NCBI GenBank assembly: GCA_029561145.1
Contig: JAKQJM010000009.1
Location: 1-42,120, forward strand
Origin: Pseudomonadota bacterium
GTDB taxonomy: Bacteria; Pseudomonadota; Gammaproteobacteria; Xanthomonadales; Rhodanobacteraceae
DNA length: 42,120 nt
Direction: 5' to 3'
Part shown: positions 8,140-17,887 of the stretch, in pieces
Numbering within the stretch: position 1 is the stretch's first letter
How the letters are laid out: every line of letters begins with the position of its first letter
Notes under the pieces: generated by a model
What the model saw: only the letters and a program-made list of their open reading frames with translations
Told to the model about the DNA's origin: nothing
Databases searched by the model: none
Made by a program: the position numbers and the translations under genes

Positions 8140-10239
8140 ATGAAGATCCGTTCGCTCAAACCGCTGGCAATCGCAACAGGCATCGCGATTGCACTGGCTG
8201 CGTGCTCGCAGAAATCCGCCACGCCTGAAGCCGGCACCGAAACCGCAGCCACGCCGCCCGCCACTGTCGCGGAAGCACCGAAGCACGTCGCCTTCGATAC
8301 GAGCGAGATCGATCCCGCGGTCAACGCCTGTGCCGACTTCAACGGCTTCGTCAATGGCAAATGGATCGCCGCCAATCCGATTCCAGCCGACAAGACCCGC
8401 TGGGGTGCGTTCGACCAGTTGCGCGAAACCAGCCTGAATACCCAGCACGACATCGTTGAAGAGGCAGCGAAATCCAACGCCGCGGCAGGCTCGCTCGAGC
8501 AGAAAATCGGCGCGCTGTACAAGGCCGGCATGGATGAGGCCGCGATCGACGCGCTTGGCTACGAGCCGATCAAGCCCGAGCTCGCCCGGATCGACGCGAT
8601 CGCCTCAAGCAAGGACATCGTTGCCTACTTGAACGACAGTTTCTCGCGTGGCCAGGGATCCCTGTTCGCGTTCGGCGCTGAAACCGATTTCAAGAATTCG
8701 CAACGCAAGATCGCCTACGCGTTCCAGGACGGCCTTGGATTGCCGACGCCCGACTACTACACCAATGCCGAGCACGCCGAACTGCGCGATGCCTATCTCG
8801 CCCATATCGCCAAGGTGCTTGAACTGATCGGCGTCGATGCAGCTGCGGCGAAGGCACAGGCGGCATCGGTGCTCGCTTTTGAAACCCGACTGGCCAAGGT
8901 TTCGCTGGCTCCGGTCGAACTGCGCGTTCCCGAGAACCAATACCACTTCGTGACCGTGGCGGAAGCCAACAAGGTCACGCCGCATTTCGACTGGAGCGCA
9001 TTCTTCACCGCGCAGAAAGCCGACGTGACCGACGGCTTTTCGCTGTCTCAACCGAAGTTCTTCGCCGAAGTCGACAAGATGCTGAGCGCAACACCGGTAG
9101 CCGATTGGCAGTCCTACCTGCGCTATCACTTCGCAGATGGCGCCTCGCCGTACCTTTCAACGCCGTTCCAGCAGGAGAGTTTCGCGTTTCACAAGCAGAC
9201 CCTGAACGGCCAGAAGGAAGACGAGCCGCGCTGGAAGCGCGTGCTCGGAACGGTAAACAACCAGATCGGCATGGCCCTCGGCGAGCTCTACGTAGCCAAG
9301 GCCTTCCCGCCCGAGTCGAAGGCGCGCGCGCAGGAACTGGTCGACAACATGCAGGCGGCGCTCAAGGCCCGCATCGAGAAACTCGACTGGATGAGCGACA
9401 CCACGCGGGTCAAGGCGCTCGAGAAATGGTCGACCTTCCTGCCCAAGATCGGCTACCCGGAAAAGTGGCGCGACTGGTCCGGCCTTACCCTGAGCGGCAC
9501 GAGCTACTACGGTGACGTAGCCGCGGCGACCCAGTTCAACTACGACTACGACATCGCCAAGATCGGCAAGCCCACCGATCGCAAGGAGTGGGGCATGACG
9601 CCACAGACCGTCAATGCCTATTACAACCCGACCGACAATACCATCAACTTCCCTGCCGCCATCCTGCAGCCGCCGTTCTTCGACGCGAAGGCGGATGATG
9701 CAATCAACTACGGTGGCATCGGCGGCGTGATCGGGCACGAGGCGAGCCATGGCTTCGACGACCAGGGCAGCCAGTTCGACGCTGCGGGCAACAACACCAA
9801 CTGGTGGAGCGACGAGGACAAGAAGGCGTTCGAGGCACGCACGGCCAAGCTGGTCGAGCAGTTCAACGCCTACGAACCGCTGCCGGGCAAGCACATCAAC
9901 GGCCAGCTCACGCTCGGGGAGAACATCGCCGATCTCGGCGGCCTCGCGATTGCCTATGACGCAATGCATGTCGGTCTGGCGAAAAACCCGGCCGAAGCCG
10001 ACACGAAGATCGACGGCTACACGCCAGACCAGCGCTTCTTCCTGAGCTGGGCGCGCATCTGGCGCGGCAACACGCGGGACAAGCGCCTCGAAGTATTGCT
10101 CAACACCGATCCGCACTCTCCGACGACCTATCGCGCGATCGGCGCACCGTCGAACATGGAAACATTTGCCAGCGCGTTCGCCTGCAAACCGGGCGATGCC
10201 ATGGTGCGCAGCGGCGACACCCAGGTGAAAATCTGGTAG
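8140..10239 (+). CDS. M13 (neprilysin/PepO-like) zinc metallopeptidase, lipoprotein
   Basis: A 699-residue zinc endopeptidase of the M13 family, which cleaves oligopeptides up to a few kDa. The N terminus is a lipoprotein signal (hydrophobic LAIATGIAIALAAC, lipobox Cys at residue 22), so it is probably membrane-anchored in the periplasm. The N-terminal M13 domain starts near residue 55 (NACADFNGFVNGKW). The catalytic part has NAYYNP, then VIGHEASHGFDDQG with HExxH at 533-537, then ENIADLGGL with Glu594 as third zinc ligand. The C terminus ends in VKIW, like the family's terminal Trp. The ATG at 8140 was chosen over one 21 nt upstream because AAGGAG precedes it and the lipobox then has the usual spacing. 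A hairpin follows the gene. Confidence 0.96.
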   Translation: MKIRSLKPLAIATGIAIALAACSQKSATPEAGTETAATPPATVAEAPKHVAFDTSEIDPAVNACADFNGFVNGKWIAANPIPADKTRWGAFDQLRETSLNTQHDIVEEAAKSNAAAGSLEQKIGALYKAGMDEAAIDALGYEPIKPELARIDAIASSKDIVAYLNDSFSRGQGSLFAFGAETDFKNSQRKIAYAFQDGLGLPTPDYYTNAEHAELRDAYLAHIAKVLELIGVDAAAAKAQAASVLAFETRLAKVSLAPVELRVPENQYHFVTVAEANKVTPHFDWSAFFTAQKADVTDGFSLSQPKFFAEVDKMLSATPVADWQSYLRYHFADGASPYLSTPFQQESFAFHKQTLNGQKEDEPRWKRVLGTVNNQIGMALGELYVAKAFPPESKARAQELVDNMQAALKARIEKLDWMSDTTRVKALEKWSTFLPKIGYPEKWRDWSGLTLSGTSYYGDVAAATQFNYDYDIAKIGKPTDRKEWGMTPQTVNAYYNPTDNTINFPAAILQPPFFDAKADDAINYGGIGGVIGHEASHGFDDQGSQFDAAGNNTNWWSDEDKKAFEARTAKLVEQFNAYEPLPGKHINGQLTLGENIADLGGLAIAYDAMHVGLAKNPAEADTKIDGYTPDQRFFLSWARIWRGNTRDKRLEVLLNTDPHSPTTYRAIGAPSNMETFASAFACKPGDAMVRSGDTQVKIW

Positions 10240-10250
10240 AAATCCGCGAC

Positions 10251-10280
10251 CGCCCCATCCCGATCCGTCGGGATGGGGCG
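10251..10280 (+). terminator. GC-rich hairpin after the M13 peptidase gene
   Basis: A perfect 13-bp stem (10251-10263 pairing with 10268-10280) with a 4-nt TCCG loop lies 11 nt after the stop codon. It has no T tract, so it is either a weak or atypical terminator or an mRNA 3'-end stabiliser. Confidence 0.5.
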
Positions 10281-10402
10281 CAAGCGAGGAATCATCCGGC
10301 ACCCCTGCCTGACCTCGACGATCATTCATCGGGGCCCGTGCGGAAGCTGCCATTCGTGATGAACCTGCATCGCTCCTTCAACCGCTCGATCGCGAGGATG
10401 CG

Positions 10403-11368
10403 ATGAGCATCGATGCGGTCATTACCTGGGTCGACGGCGCAGACCCGGTTCATCGACAGAAGCTTGACGCCTGGCTGGCGCAAACCGGTAGGGCGCGCAC
10501 TCCTGCCGCGGAGCGCACGCGCTTCAACGATGCCGGCGAAGTCGACTGGTGCATCCGCTCGATCCTCCGCTTCGCACCGTGGTTCCGCACGATCCATATC
10601 GTCGTCGACGCGCAGACGCCGGCGATCATCGAGCGCCTTCGCGACTCCGAGTACGCGGAGCGATTCAACATCGTCGACCATCGCGATGTGTTCAGGGGTT
10701 TCGAGCAATATCTGCCGACCTTCAACAGCCGATCGATCATCACGATGCTCTGGCGCATCGAAGGCCTGGCCGAGAACTTCGTCTACTTCAACGACGACAT
10801 GTTCCTGTTGCGCGATGTGAAGCCCGAGGACTTCTTCCGCGACGGCAAGGTCGTGCAGCGCGGTTACTGGCGCAAGCAAGCGGGACACGGCTGGCTGGCG
10901 AAGGCGGCGAGCTGGATCAAGCGCAAGCGCGGTGTCGCCGAGACGCGGGTCGGCAACCTCGAATCGCAACAGATGAGCGCGCGACTGGTGGGCTACGACG
11001 ATCGCTACTACCGCCACTATCACAACCCCTACCCGATGCGTCGTTCGACCCTCGAGGCCTTCTTCGCGGAACATCCCGAATTGCTTGAGAAGAACGCCAG
11101 CTATCGCTTGCGATCAGGCGACCAGTTCAAGACCGAAGTCGTCGCCTCCCACCTCGAACTGCTCCACGGTCATGCGATCGTCGACAACCGCCTGCATGTG
11201 ATCCAGCTGAAACCCAGCGAGCAGTTGCCAATGCGCGTTCGCCGCAAACTGCACAAGGCCGACTCCGACCCAAATGCCGCCTTCGTCTGCGTCCAAAGCC
11301 TCGAGATGGCGCCGGAGTCGGTGCAGGAGGAAATCCTGCTCTGGCTGGACCGGCGCATCGGTACCTGA
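10403..11368 (+). CDS. Stealth family sugar-phosphate transferase
   Basis: A 321-residue protein of the Stealth family, which transfers hexose-1-phosphate (for example GlcNAc-1-P) from a nucleotide sugar onto glycans such as capsular polysaccharide. All four conserved regions can be seen: CR1 at the start (DAVITWVDGADP), CR2 from RFNDAGEVDWCIRSILRFAPW to YFNDDMFLL, CR3 around HNPYPMRRSTLEAFF, and a CR4-like end (CVQSLEMAPES). No signal peptide or membrane segment is present, so it is probably cytosolic or peripheral. The ATG at 10403 begins directly with CR1. No other glycan-synthesis gene is nearby, so its acceptor is unknown; the neighbours are an M13 peptidase and a secreted protein gene. 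Confidence 0.92.
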   Translation: MSIDAVITWVDGADPVHRQKLDAWLAQTGRARTPAAERTRFNDAGEVDWCIRSILRFAPWFRTIHIVVDAQTPAIIERLRDSEYAERFNIVDHRDVFRGFEQYLPTFNSRSIITMLWRIEGLAENFVYFNDDMFLLRDVKPEDFFRDGKVVQRGYWRKQAGHGWLAKAASWIKRKRGVAETRVGNLESQQMSARLVGYDDRYYRHYHNPYPMRRSTLEAFFAEHPELLEKNASYRLRSGDQFKTEVVASHLELLHGHAIVDNRLHVIQLKPSEQLPMRVRRKLHKADSDPNAAFVCVQSLEMAPESVQEEILLWLDRRIGT

Positions 11369-11690
11369 TCGTCGCGTTGTCGGCCCGCACTGGTCGGCCA
11401 CTATTTGCTCGTCTGCGGCTCGGTAGCCGGGTGGTCTGGGCCTGCTCCTATGACCTCGATCCGATGATGAGAGGCGTTTTCGCCTAGAGATCACTTTCCT
11501 GCGATTTAAAACCATCTCCGCACGCGGAGCGCGAAGATGCGTAATCAGGCCACCGGCGTTCCGTGCAGCGGCGTCATGTCGGATCACTCCCCCCCCGTTT
11601 GACCATTCGGTTTCGCGCTCGGCGGATCGAGTTGCCAAGGCGAGAACCGATTGCAACAATCGGACGGGTCTCGTTGTCGGAACCCTGAAC
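11369..11690. other. 322-nt intergenic region with C8 tract and inverted repeats
   Basis: No gene is seen. It contains two small hairpins (AGGCG-TTTT-CGCCT at 11472-11485 and CTCCG-CACG-CGGAG at 11516-11529), a run of eight C at 11589-11596, and a 7-bp inverted repeat CCGATTG-CAA-CAATCGG at 11647-11663, 27 nt before the GTG start of the next gene. The last could be an operator or a leader hairpin. Confidence 0.6.
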
Positions 11691-12974
11691 GTGCCCGATT
11701 CCCATCTGCCCCCTTCGTGGCGCCGGCTCGTCTTCTGCGTGATGGCTTCGGCAGCCTCCGCGCGCGCTGCAGTTCCGACTTGGCTCGACGTCGAGCTCCA
11801 GGCGCGCAGCAACCTGCTGGTCAACGACCCGGGCTGGAACCTGCCACCCGGATCATCGTTCAACAGCATTTCGGCCAGCATCAACAACGACGGCAAGGTG
11901 GCGTTTCCGGTGCAGATCGTGCCGATCGACGGCGATCAGTCGAATACCGGCGTGGGCGTGTGGTCCGGTTCGCATGGAGTCGGCGGGATCGTCGCCTTGC
12001 ATGAGCCTCCCATCGATGGCATTTCGGATCGGGTCAGCATCAATGCCAGCGGCGATGTCGCCTATTACACCTACCAGGATGGCAGCAGCTATCGACTGCG
12101 CCGGTTCGATGCGCAGACTTCGCTGTCGGCGATCGTCAGCACGCTGCCACTGACCCCGACTTCGTTCAACGGTCACGTCATCAACGATTCCGGCGTGATC
12201 GGCTATCGCGCAGGTCTTGGGTCCGGTTACGGGCTTGCCTCGACCGGCGCGGGCAGTTCGCTGCTGCACATCGTCGATACCAATGTCGAGGCCGGGCCGT
12301 ATGCCTACATCTACACGCCGGCGATGAATGCGCAGCGCCTGATCGCGAGCAAGGTCAGTATCGGCGATCTCAATCACAACGAGATCCGCAGCTTCGCCAG
12401 CAATGGAAGCTACACGACGCTTGCGGTCGACTCGGCGACCCATGCCGCATCTCCGTACAACCGCTTCGACAATGGCCTCGCCTACAACGAATCCGGACAG
12501 GTGGCGGTCGCGCTTCGCCTCGAGGCAGGCAATGTCCGCGCGATCTATCGCTTTACGCCAAACGGCGGTGGTGTCGATGCTGTCGAGATTGCGCGCGTCG
12601 AGGCCAGCGGCACGATCCGCGAGATCGATTCGTTTTCCCCTGCGATGAACAACAGCGGACTCGTCGTGTTCCGCGCAAGAGATGCCAACGGCCAGGCCAT
12701 CTACACGGGCGATGGCACTTCGCTGGCCCGCGTGATCGGCAAGGAAGATGCAGTTGTCACGGATCTCGGCGCGGGTCGCATCGGCCAGCACATCGACAAT
12801 CCATCCTCCTGGCCGATCTTCAGCGGTGCGCCCGCGGTCAACGATTCCGGTGATATCGCGTTCGTCGCGGCACTGCATCCGGATGGCAACACCCAGGTTG
12901 AATGGGGAACGGGCGTGTTCGTCGCCTATGCCGCTGGCGACGCGATCTTCGAGAATGGCTTCGACGATCCCTGA
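11691..12974 (+). CDS. Secreted beta-repeat protein with C-terminal GFD tail
   Basis: A 427-residue exported protein of unknown function. A GTG start at 11691 gives a signal peptide (basic PPSWRR, hydrophobic LVFCVMASAASARA, cleavage near ARA-A); an ATG at 11742 would remove its basic region. The mature protein is built of roughly 50-residue repeats, each with an N-x-x-G-x-(V/I)-A-(F/Y)-like signature: INNDGKVAF, INASGDVAY, INDSGVIGY, YNESGQVAV, MNNSGLVVF, VNDSGDIAF. This pattern is typical of beta-rich, propeller-like surface proteins (choice-of-anchor type). The C terminus is DAIFENGFDDP, the tail also found on the proteins at 1864 and 39224. No ribosome-binding site of good quality precedes the GTG. 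I assign no activity. Confidence 0.8.
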   Translation: MPDSHLPPSWRRLVFCVMASAASARAAVPTWLDVELQARSNLLVNDPGWNLPPGSSFNSISASINNDGKVAFPVQIVPIDGDQSNTGVGVWSGSHGVGGIVALHEPPIDGISDRVSINASGDVAYYTYQDGSSYRLRRFDAQTSLSAIVSTLPLTPTSFNGHVINDSGVIGYRAGLGSGYGLASTGAGSSLLHIVDTNVEAGPYAYIYTPAMNAQRLIASKVSIGDLNHNEIRSFASNGSYTTLAVDSATHAASPYNRFDNGLAYNESGQVAVALRLEAGNVRAIYRFTPNGGGVDAVEIARVEASGTIREIDSFSPAMNNSGLVVFRARDANGQAIYTGDGTSLARVIGKEDAVVTDLGAGRIGQHIDNPSSWPIFSGAPAVNDSGDIAFVAALHPDGNTQVEWGTGVFVAYAAGDAIFENGFDDP

Positions 12975-13127
12975 AATCAGGCGTAGCAAGGGCGCGCAGG
13001 GTTCCGGCCATGCGACCAACGCGTGTCGATGCACAGCAGGTGAATGCACGAAAACGCGCAATTCGTGTTTATGCGCGTCGCCGGAGCGTGGATAATCGGC
13101 GACCCCTCCGCAACGCACCGAATACTG

Positions 13128-15971
13128 ATGGCTTTGGTTCCAGGTCAACGCTACATCTCGAATGCCGAACCCGAACTCGGACTCGGCACCCTGATCAGGA
13201 TCGAGGGACGCAGCGTCCAGGTTCTCTACGCGACCGCAGGTGTGTTGCGCCAATACGCCGCGCACAGCGCGCCGATCGCGCGCGCGGAGTTCCGCATCGG
13301 GCAGAAGGTCGCCGGCAAGGGCATCAGTTTCACCATCGACCGGATCGACGAAGAAGAAGGCCTGCTTGTCTATCACGGTGGCAGCAAGACGCTCAACGAG
13401 GCCGAGCTCGATGACACCCAGGCGATCTCGCGCGCTGATGAACGCCTGATTTCCGGGCGCGTCGATCGTGCGGATCGTTTTGATTTCCGCCAGGAAGCCC
13501 TGCTGCGTCGTGCCCGCGCACTACGTTCGCCGGCCTGGGGACTGGAGTCGGCGCGTGTCGATCTGATCGCGCACCAGTTGCGCGTGGCCGAGATCGCTGC
13601 CGCGCGCCAGCCGCTGCGTATCCTGCTGGCCGATGAGGTGGGACTCGGCAAGACCATCGAAGCCGGCATGATCCTCGCCCGCCTGCTGGCCAGCGGACGG
13701 GCCGGCCGCGTGCTCGTCCTCCTGCCCGAAAGCCTCGTCTACCAGTGGTTCGTGGAACTGCTGCGGCGCTTCAACCTGCAATTCTCGTTGTTCGACGAGG
13801 AACGTTGCGAATCGATCGAAACCAGCGATCCGGGGCGCAATCCGTTCCAGGATGAGCAACTGATCATCGCCAGCATCGGCTTCCTCAGCGGCTCGACCAA
13901 GCGCGCGACGCAGGTGGCCGAGGCCGGCTGGGATCTGGTCATCGTCGACGAAGCGCATCATCTGGCCTGGACGCCCGACTCGGCCAGTGCCGAATATGCA
14001 CTGGTAGAAATCCTGGCAGCGCGAACTGCGGGCCTGATCCTGCTCACCGCCACACCCGAACAACTCGGTCGCAGCGGGCATTTCGCACGCCTGCGCCTGC
14101 TCGATCCAGCGCGCTATCACGATCTCGACAGCTATGTCGCCGAGGCCGATGGATATGCCGACCTGTCGGCGATCGCCGGGAGGCTCAGCGACGGCGAGAC
14201 ACTGTCGACAGGCGATGTCGAGGAGTTGTCGCGGCGCCTCGGCGAAGACCCGCAACTGGCCAGCCTGCTCGCCGGACCGATGAATGCCGCGGCGTCGAAT
14301 ACCCTGCTTGACGCACTGATCGACCGGCACGGTACCGGCCGCGTCATGTTCCGCAATCGTCGTGCCCAGGTCGGCGGTTTTCCGCATCGCGTGCCGAAAC
14401 TGGTCACGCTCGATGGCAGCGAACTCGACGATGCGCAGCGACAGCACCTGCTGGCCGAGTTTCATGCAGATCTGCAAAGCAAGGCCCCCGAGATCGAACT
14501 CCCGTATGCGAATGATCCGCGCCTGACGTGGCTGCTCGGCATGGTCGATCAGCTCGCCGCCGAGAAGTTCCTGCTGATCTGCCGCAGCCAGGCCAAGGTA
14601 CTCGCGCTGGAGGAGGTGTTGCGCACGCGAAGCGGGATCAAGGTCGCGCGCTTCCACGAAGGCATGAGCCTGCTCCAGCGCGACCGCAATGCGGCGTACT
14701 TCGCCGACGCCGACGGCGCAAGACTGTTGCTGTGCTCGGAAATCGGATCGGAAGGCCGCAATTTCCAGTTTGCCCACCATCTCGTGCTGTGGGACCTGCC
14801 GCTCGATCCCGACCTGCTCGAACAGCGAATCGGTCGTCTCGACCGCATCGGCCAGAAGCACGACATCATCGTCCACGCCTGCGCTTTTTCCGGCACCGCG
14901 CAGCATGCCCTGCTGCGCTGGTACGACATCGGCCTGGATGCGTTCCGCGGCAGTCCTTCCGATGGCCGCGAGTTGCTCAAGCGCTACGGTGAACGCCTGG
15001 TTGCGTTGGCCGAGCAGCACGCCCATGGTGGCGAAGATGCCGATTCGGAGCTCGATGCCCTGATTGGCGAGAGTCGCGCAACCCACGAGGAACTGTCGGC
15101 CCTCGTCAATGCCGGACGCGACCGCCTTCTCGAACTGGCCAGCGCGCGGCAGACCAACTCCGACCGCTTGCGCCGCGCGCTGGCCGACGCTGACGCCGAC
15201 GCCGAGAACGATGAATTCATCCTGCGCATGTTCGAACAGTTCGGCATCGAGAATGAGGAACACGCGCCGCGCACGGTCGTCCTCGATCCGGAATACCTGA
15301 GCACCGATGGTTTCCCCGGCCTCAAGGACGGCCCGCAGCAAGTCACCTTCGATCGCGGCATCGCACTGGCGCGTGAAGACCTGCCGTTGCTGCGCATGGA
15401 CCATCCGATGGTCAGCGGCGCGATCGACCTCCTGCTCGAAGGCGAGCATGGCAACGCCTCGTTTCTGGTCGATGATGGCCAGCCCGCACGCACCGCCCTG
15501 CTCGAATGCATCTTCGTGCTGACCTGCGTCGCCGATCGCAAGCTGGCCATCGAACGCTATCTGCCACCGTTGCCGCTGCGCATCGTCGTCGATACGCGTC
15601 TGCTGCCACGCCACGACTACCAACCCGGCGCGGAGTGCGTGAAGCGCTCTACCGAACGTGCGATCGAGTATTCGCGCTATCGCAAGCTGCTGACCAAGCT
15701 GGTCAAGCCGATGCTCGCACATGCCGAAACCCTGGCACGCGAACGCGCACAGATCGAGATCGGCGCGGCATTGAAATCGATCGAACGCGAACTTGGCGAT
15801 GAGCATGCGCGCCTGGTCGCGCTCGCGCGCGTCAATCCCGCGGTACGGGCAGAGGAAATCGAGGCGATCGATGCAGAGCTCGAAGCCTTGCGCACCGCAA
15901 TTCCGCAGGCCGCGCCGCGACTGGACGCGGTGCGATTCATCTGCAGCGCGGATTTTCTCAATCTGGCCTGA
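13128..15971 (+). CDS. rapA: RNA polymerase-associated ATPase RapA (SWI2/SNF2 family)
   Basis: A 947-residue Swi2/Snf2-type ATPase that binds RNA polymerase and promotes its recycling. The N-terminal Tudor-like region begins PGQRYISNAEPELGLGT, matching the start of known RapA proteins, so I set the start at the ATG at 13128 although the frame is open from 13044. Motif I is DEVGLGKTIEAG (Lys175), motif II is DEAH at 274-277, TATPEQ is motif III, and motif VI is EQRIGRLDRIGQ. The C-terminal RapA-specific domain ends near the stop. The length is close to the usual 950-970. A GATAATC element lies at 13091, 31 nt before the ATG. The gene converges on accD. A very long open frame on the opposite strand (13521-16073) is a shadow. 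Confidence 0.97.
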   Translation: MALVPGQRYISNAEPELGLGTLIRIEGRSVQVLYATAGVLRQYAAHSAPIARAEFRIGQKVAGKGISFTIDRIDEEEGLLVYHGGSKTLNEAELDDTQAISRADERLISGRVDRADRFDFRQEALLRRARALRSPAWGLESARVDLIAHQLRVAEIAAARQPLRILLADEVGLGKTIEAGMILARLLASGRAGRVLVLLPESLVYQWFVELLRRFNLQFSLFDEERCESIETSDPGRNPFQDEQLIIASIGFLSGSTKRATQVAEAGWDLVIVDEAHHLAWTPDSASAEYALVEILAARTAGLILLTATPEQLGRSGHFARLRLLDPARYHDLDSYVAEADGYADLSAIAGRLSDGETLSTGDVEELSRRLGEDPQLASLLAGPMNAAASNTLLDALIDRHGTGRVMFRNRRAQVGGFPHRVPKLVTLDGSELDDAQRQHLLAEFHADLQSKAPEIELPYANDPRLTWLLGMVDQLAAEKFLLICRSQAKVLALEEVLRTRSGIKVARFHEGMSLLQRDRNAAYFADADGARLLLCSEIGSEGRNFQFAHHLVLWDLPLDPDLLEQRIGRLDRIGQKHDIIVHACAFSGTAQHALLRWYDIGLDAFRGSPSDGRELLKRYGERLVALAEQHAHGGEDADSELDALIGESRATHEELSALVNAGRDRLLELASARQTNSDRLRRALADADADAENDEFILRMFEQFGIENEEHAPRTVVLDPEYLSTDGFPGLKDGPQQVTFDRGIALAREDLPLLRMDHPMVSGAIDLLLEGEHGNASFLVDDGQPARTALLECIFVLTCVADRKLAIERYLPPLPLRIVVDTRLLPRHDYQPGAECVKRSTERAIEYSRYRKLLTKLVKPMLAHAETLARERAQIEIGAALKSIERELGDEHARLVALARVNPAVRAEEIEAIDAELEALRTAIPQAAPRLDAVRFICSADFLNLA

Positions 15972-16138
15972 TCGGGCCGGCGTTATCGTCGAAGCAGGCT
16001 TCGGCTGCGCGACCGTTACCTCGCTTGGCTGGCGTCCGCGCAATGCCGATCGCGGCTGAAGGCGCTCAGGCAAAGTGGCGAAGTCGTCACGCCTGGCATC
16101 GCTTTGTTGCGTTTTCTACTATTTAATGGCGTGCGAAT

Positions 16139-17002
16139 TCACGCAGCCCTGGCCTGACGCATCATCAGGGCGAGCAGATCGGCAAGCTTGTCACGCATCT
16201 GACGACGGTCGACGATCATGTCGATGGCACCGTGATCAAGCAGGAATTCGGAACGCTGGAAGCCTTCGGGCAGGGTTTCGCGCACGGTCTGCTCGATCAC
16301 GCGTGCACCGGCGAATCCGATCTGCGCCTTTGGCTCGCCGATATTGATGTCGCCAAGCATCGCGAAGCTCGCCGACACGCCGCCTGTGGTCGGATCGGTC
16401 AGTACCGAAACAAAAGGCAGGCCCGCCGCACGCAGGCGACCCAGTGCAGCCGACGTCTTGGCCATCTGCATGAGCGAGTACAGACCTTCCTGCATGCGTG
16501 CTCCACCGGTCGCACTGAAGCAGACCATCGGCATGCGCTCGGCCAGGGCCAGTTCGGCGCAACGCGTGAATTTCTCGCCGACCACCGAGCCCATCGATCC
16601 ACCCATGAATGCGAAATCGAAGGCGCAGGCAACCAAAGGCCGGGTCTTGAGCAGGCCCTGCATTGCAACCAATGCATCCTTTTCGCCGGTCGATTTCTGC
16701 GACGCAACGAGACGGTCCTTGTATTTCTTCGCATCGCGGAACTTGAGCGGATCGACCGGCTCGAGATTGCCGAACACTTCCTCGGCCGATCCGGCATCAA
16801 ACAGGGCCGTGAGGCGCTTGCGCGCACGGATCTTGTGGTGATGGCTGCATTGCGGGCAAACCATCAGGTTGTTCTCGAGCTCCGGGCCATAGAGCACGGC
16901 GCCGCAGCCGTCGCATTTTTCCCACAGACCTTCCGGAACCTTGCCCTTGCCGGTACCCAGTGTGCGGATTCGCGGGGCCATCAATTTCTGCAACCAGTTC
17001 AT
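16139..17002 (-). CDS. accD: Acetyl-CoA carboxylase carboxyltransferase subunit beta
   Basis: A 287-residue carboxyltransferase beta subunit; with AccA it transfers the carboxyl group from biotin to acetyl-CoA, making malonyl-CoA for fatty acid synthesis. The N-terminal zinc ribbon has Cys30, Cys33, Cys49 and Cys52. The crotonase-like core carries [55 protein letters not shown] and [21 protein letters not shown]. It is the last gene of the truA-trpF-trpB-trpA-accD block. The 75-nt gap after trpA contains four AGGA motifs, and a fifth serves as Shine-Dalgarno (17014-17017), which may matter for translational control. No clear terminator follows. Confidence 0.97.
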   Translation of the reverse strand: MNWLQKLMAPRIRTLGTGKGKVPEGLWEKCDGCGAVLYGPELENNLMVCPQCSHHHKIRARKRLTALFDAGSAEEVFGNLEPVDPLKFRDAKKYKDRLVASQKSTGEKDALVAMQGLLKTRPLVACAFDFAFMGGSMGSVVGEKFTRCAELALAERMPMVCFSATGGARMQEGLYSLMQMAKTSAALGRLRAAGLPFVSVLTDPTTGGVSASFAMLGDINIGEPKAQIGFAGARVIEQTVRETLPEGFQRSEFLLDHGAIDMIVDRRQMRDKLADLLALMMRQARAA

Positions 17003-17077
17003 GTGTCGGTGTCTCCTGTTTTCTGACGCTGGCGACCGCCTCGGCGATCCTCCTGCACCTGATCCTGAATATCCTGC

Positions 17078-17887
17078 CTATGATCGCGAAGCATCGAGCG
17101 CAGCGCGGATCGGGGCGAGAAAAGCGCCAGCCGCTGCAACGGCCGATTCGATGTCGCCGGTTTCGGCGAGGCACGCCACCAGCGCACTGCCGATGACGAC
17201 GGCGTCCGCACTCGCGGCGATTTCCACTGCAGTCGCCGCATCACGCACGCCGAATCCTACCGCGACCGGCATGTCGCCGCCTTGCTTGATGTGTGCGACG
17301 CGATCACGGACTGCCGCCGTATCGAGCTGACTGGCCCCGGTAATGCCGGCAAATGAGACGTAGTAGATGAATCCCTGCGCCTGCGCACGGATCGCGCTGA
17401 GCCGGCGATCGGTCGTCGTCGGGGCGACCAGGAAGATTTCGTTGATGCCGGCAGCGCGCAGGGGCGCGACGGTTTCGGCTTCCTCGACCGGCACGTCGAC
17501 AATCAGCACGCCGTCGACTCCAGCAGCGCTCGCCGCGTCGGCGAACCGGGAATATCCGAAGATCTCGATCGGGTTGAGATAACCCATCAGGACGATCGGA
17601 GTGGTCGAATCGACCTGCCTGAACTCGCTGACCCAGCCGAGGATGCGTGCGATGCCGATTCCGCGCGCAATCGCACGCTCGCTCGCATGCTGGATCGTCG
17701 GGCCGTCCGCCACCGGATCGGAATACGGCACGCCCAGCTCGATCAGATCGGCACCTGCCGCGACCAGTGCATGCATGATCGCGACCGTTGCCTCGGGCAG
17801 CGGATCTCCGGCCGTGATGAACGGGATCAGGCCCTTGCGCCCGGCTCGGCGCAAATCGCCAAAACGTCGATCGATGCGATGGCTCAC
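17078..17887 (-). CDS. trpA: Tryptophan synthase alpha chain
   Basis: A 269-residue alpha subunit that cleaves indole-3-glycerol phosphate to indole and glyceraldehyde 3-phosphate. It begins [28 protein letters not shown], with the catalytic Glu50 and Asp61 in [18 protein letters not shown], and carries the phosphate-binding GFGVRDA region. The start is a GTG at 17887 that overlaps the trpB stop as GTGA, so translation is coupled; the frame stays open 66 nt upstream but that lies inside trpB. The adjacency to trpB fits formation of the alpha2beta2 complex. accD follows after 75 nt. Confidence 0.97.
   Translation of the reverse strand: MSHRIDRRFGDLRRAGRKGLIPFITAGDPLPEATVAIMHALVAAGADLIELGVPYSDPVADGPTIQHASERAIARGIGIARILGWVSEFRQVDSTTPIVLMGYLNPIEIFGYSRFADAASAAGVDGVLIVDVPVEEAETVAPLRAAGINEIFLVAPTTTDRRLSAIRAQAQGFIYYVSFAGITGASQLDTAAVRDRVAHIKQGGDMPVAVGFGVRDAATAVEIAASADAVVIGSALVACLAETGDIESAVAAAGAFLAPIRAALDASRS

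Noticed and set aside
9157-10353. 398-residue antisense frame over the M13 peptidase
   Set aside because: HExxH, ENIAD and lipobox prove the plus-strand gene.
11853-13376. 507-residue open frame antisense to the beta-repeat protein
   Set aside because: Overlaps a gene with signal peptide, repeats and tail; no motif of its own.
13521-16073. 850-residue open frame antisense to rapA
   Set aside because: RapA motifs on the plus strand are unambiguous; the antisense frame has shadow composition (Arg/Gln/Ala-rich) and no recognisable domain or ribosome-binding site.
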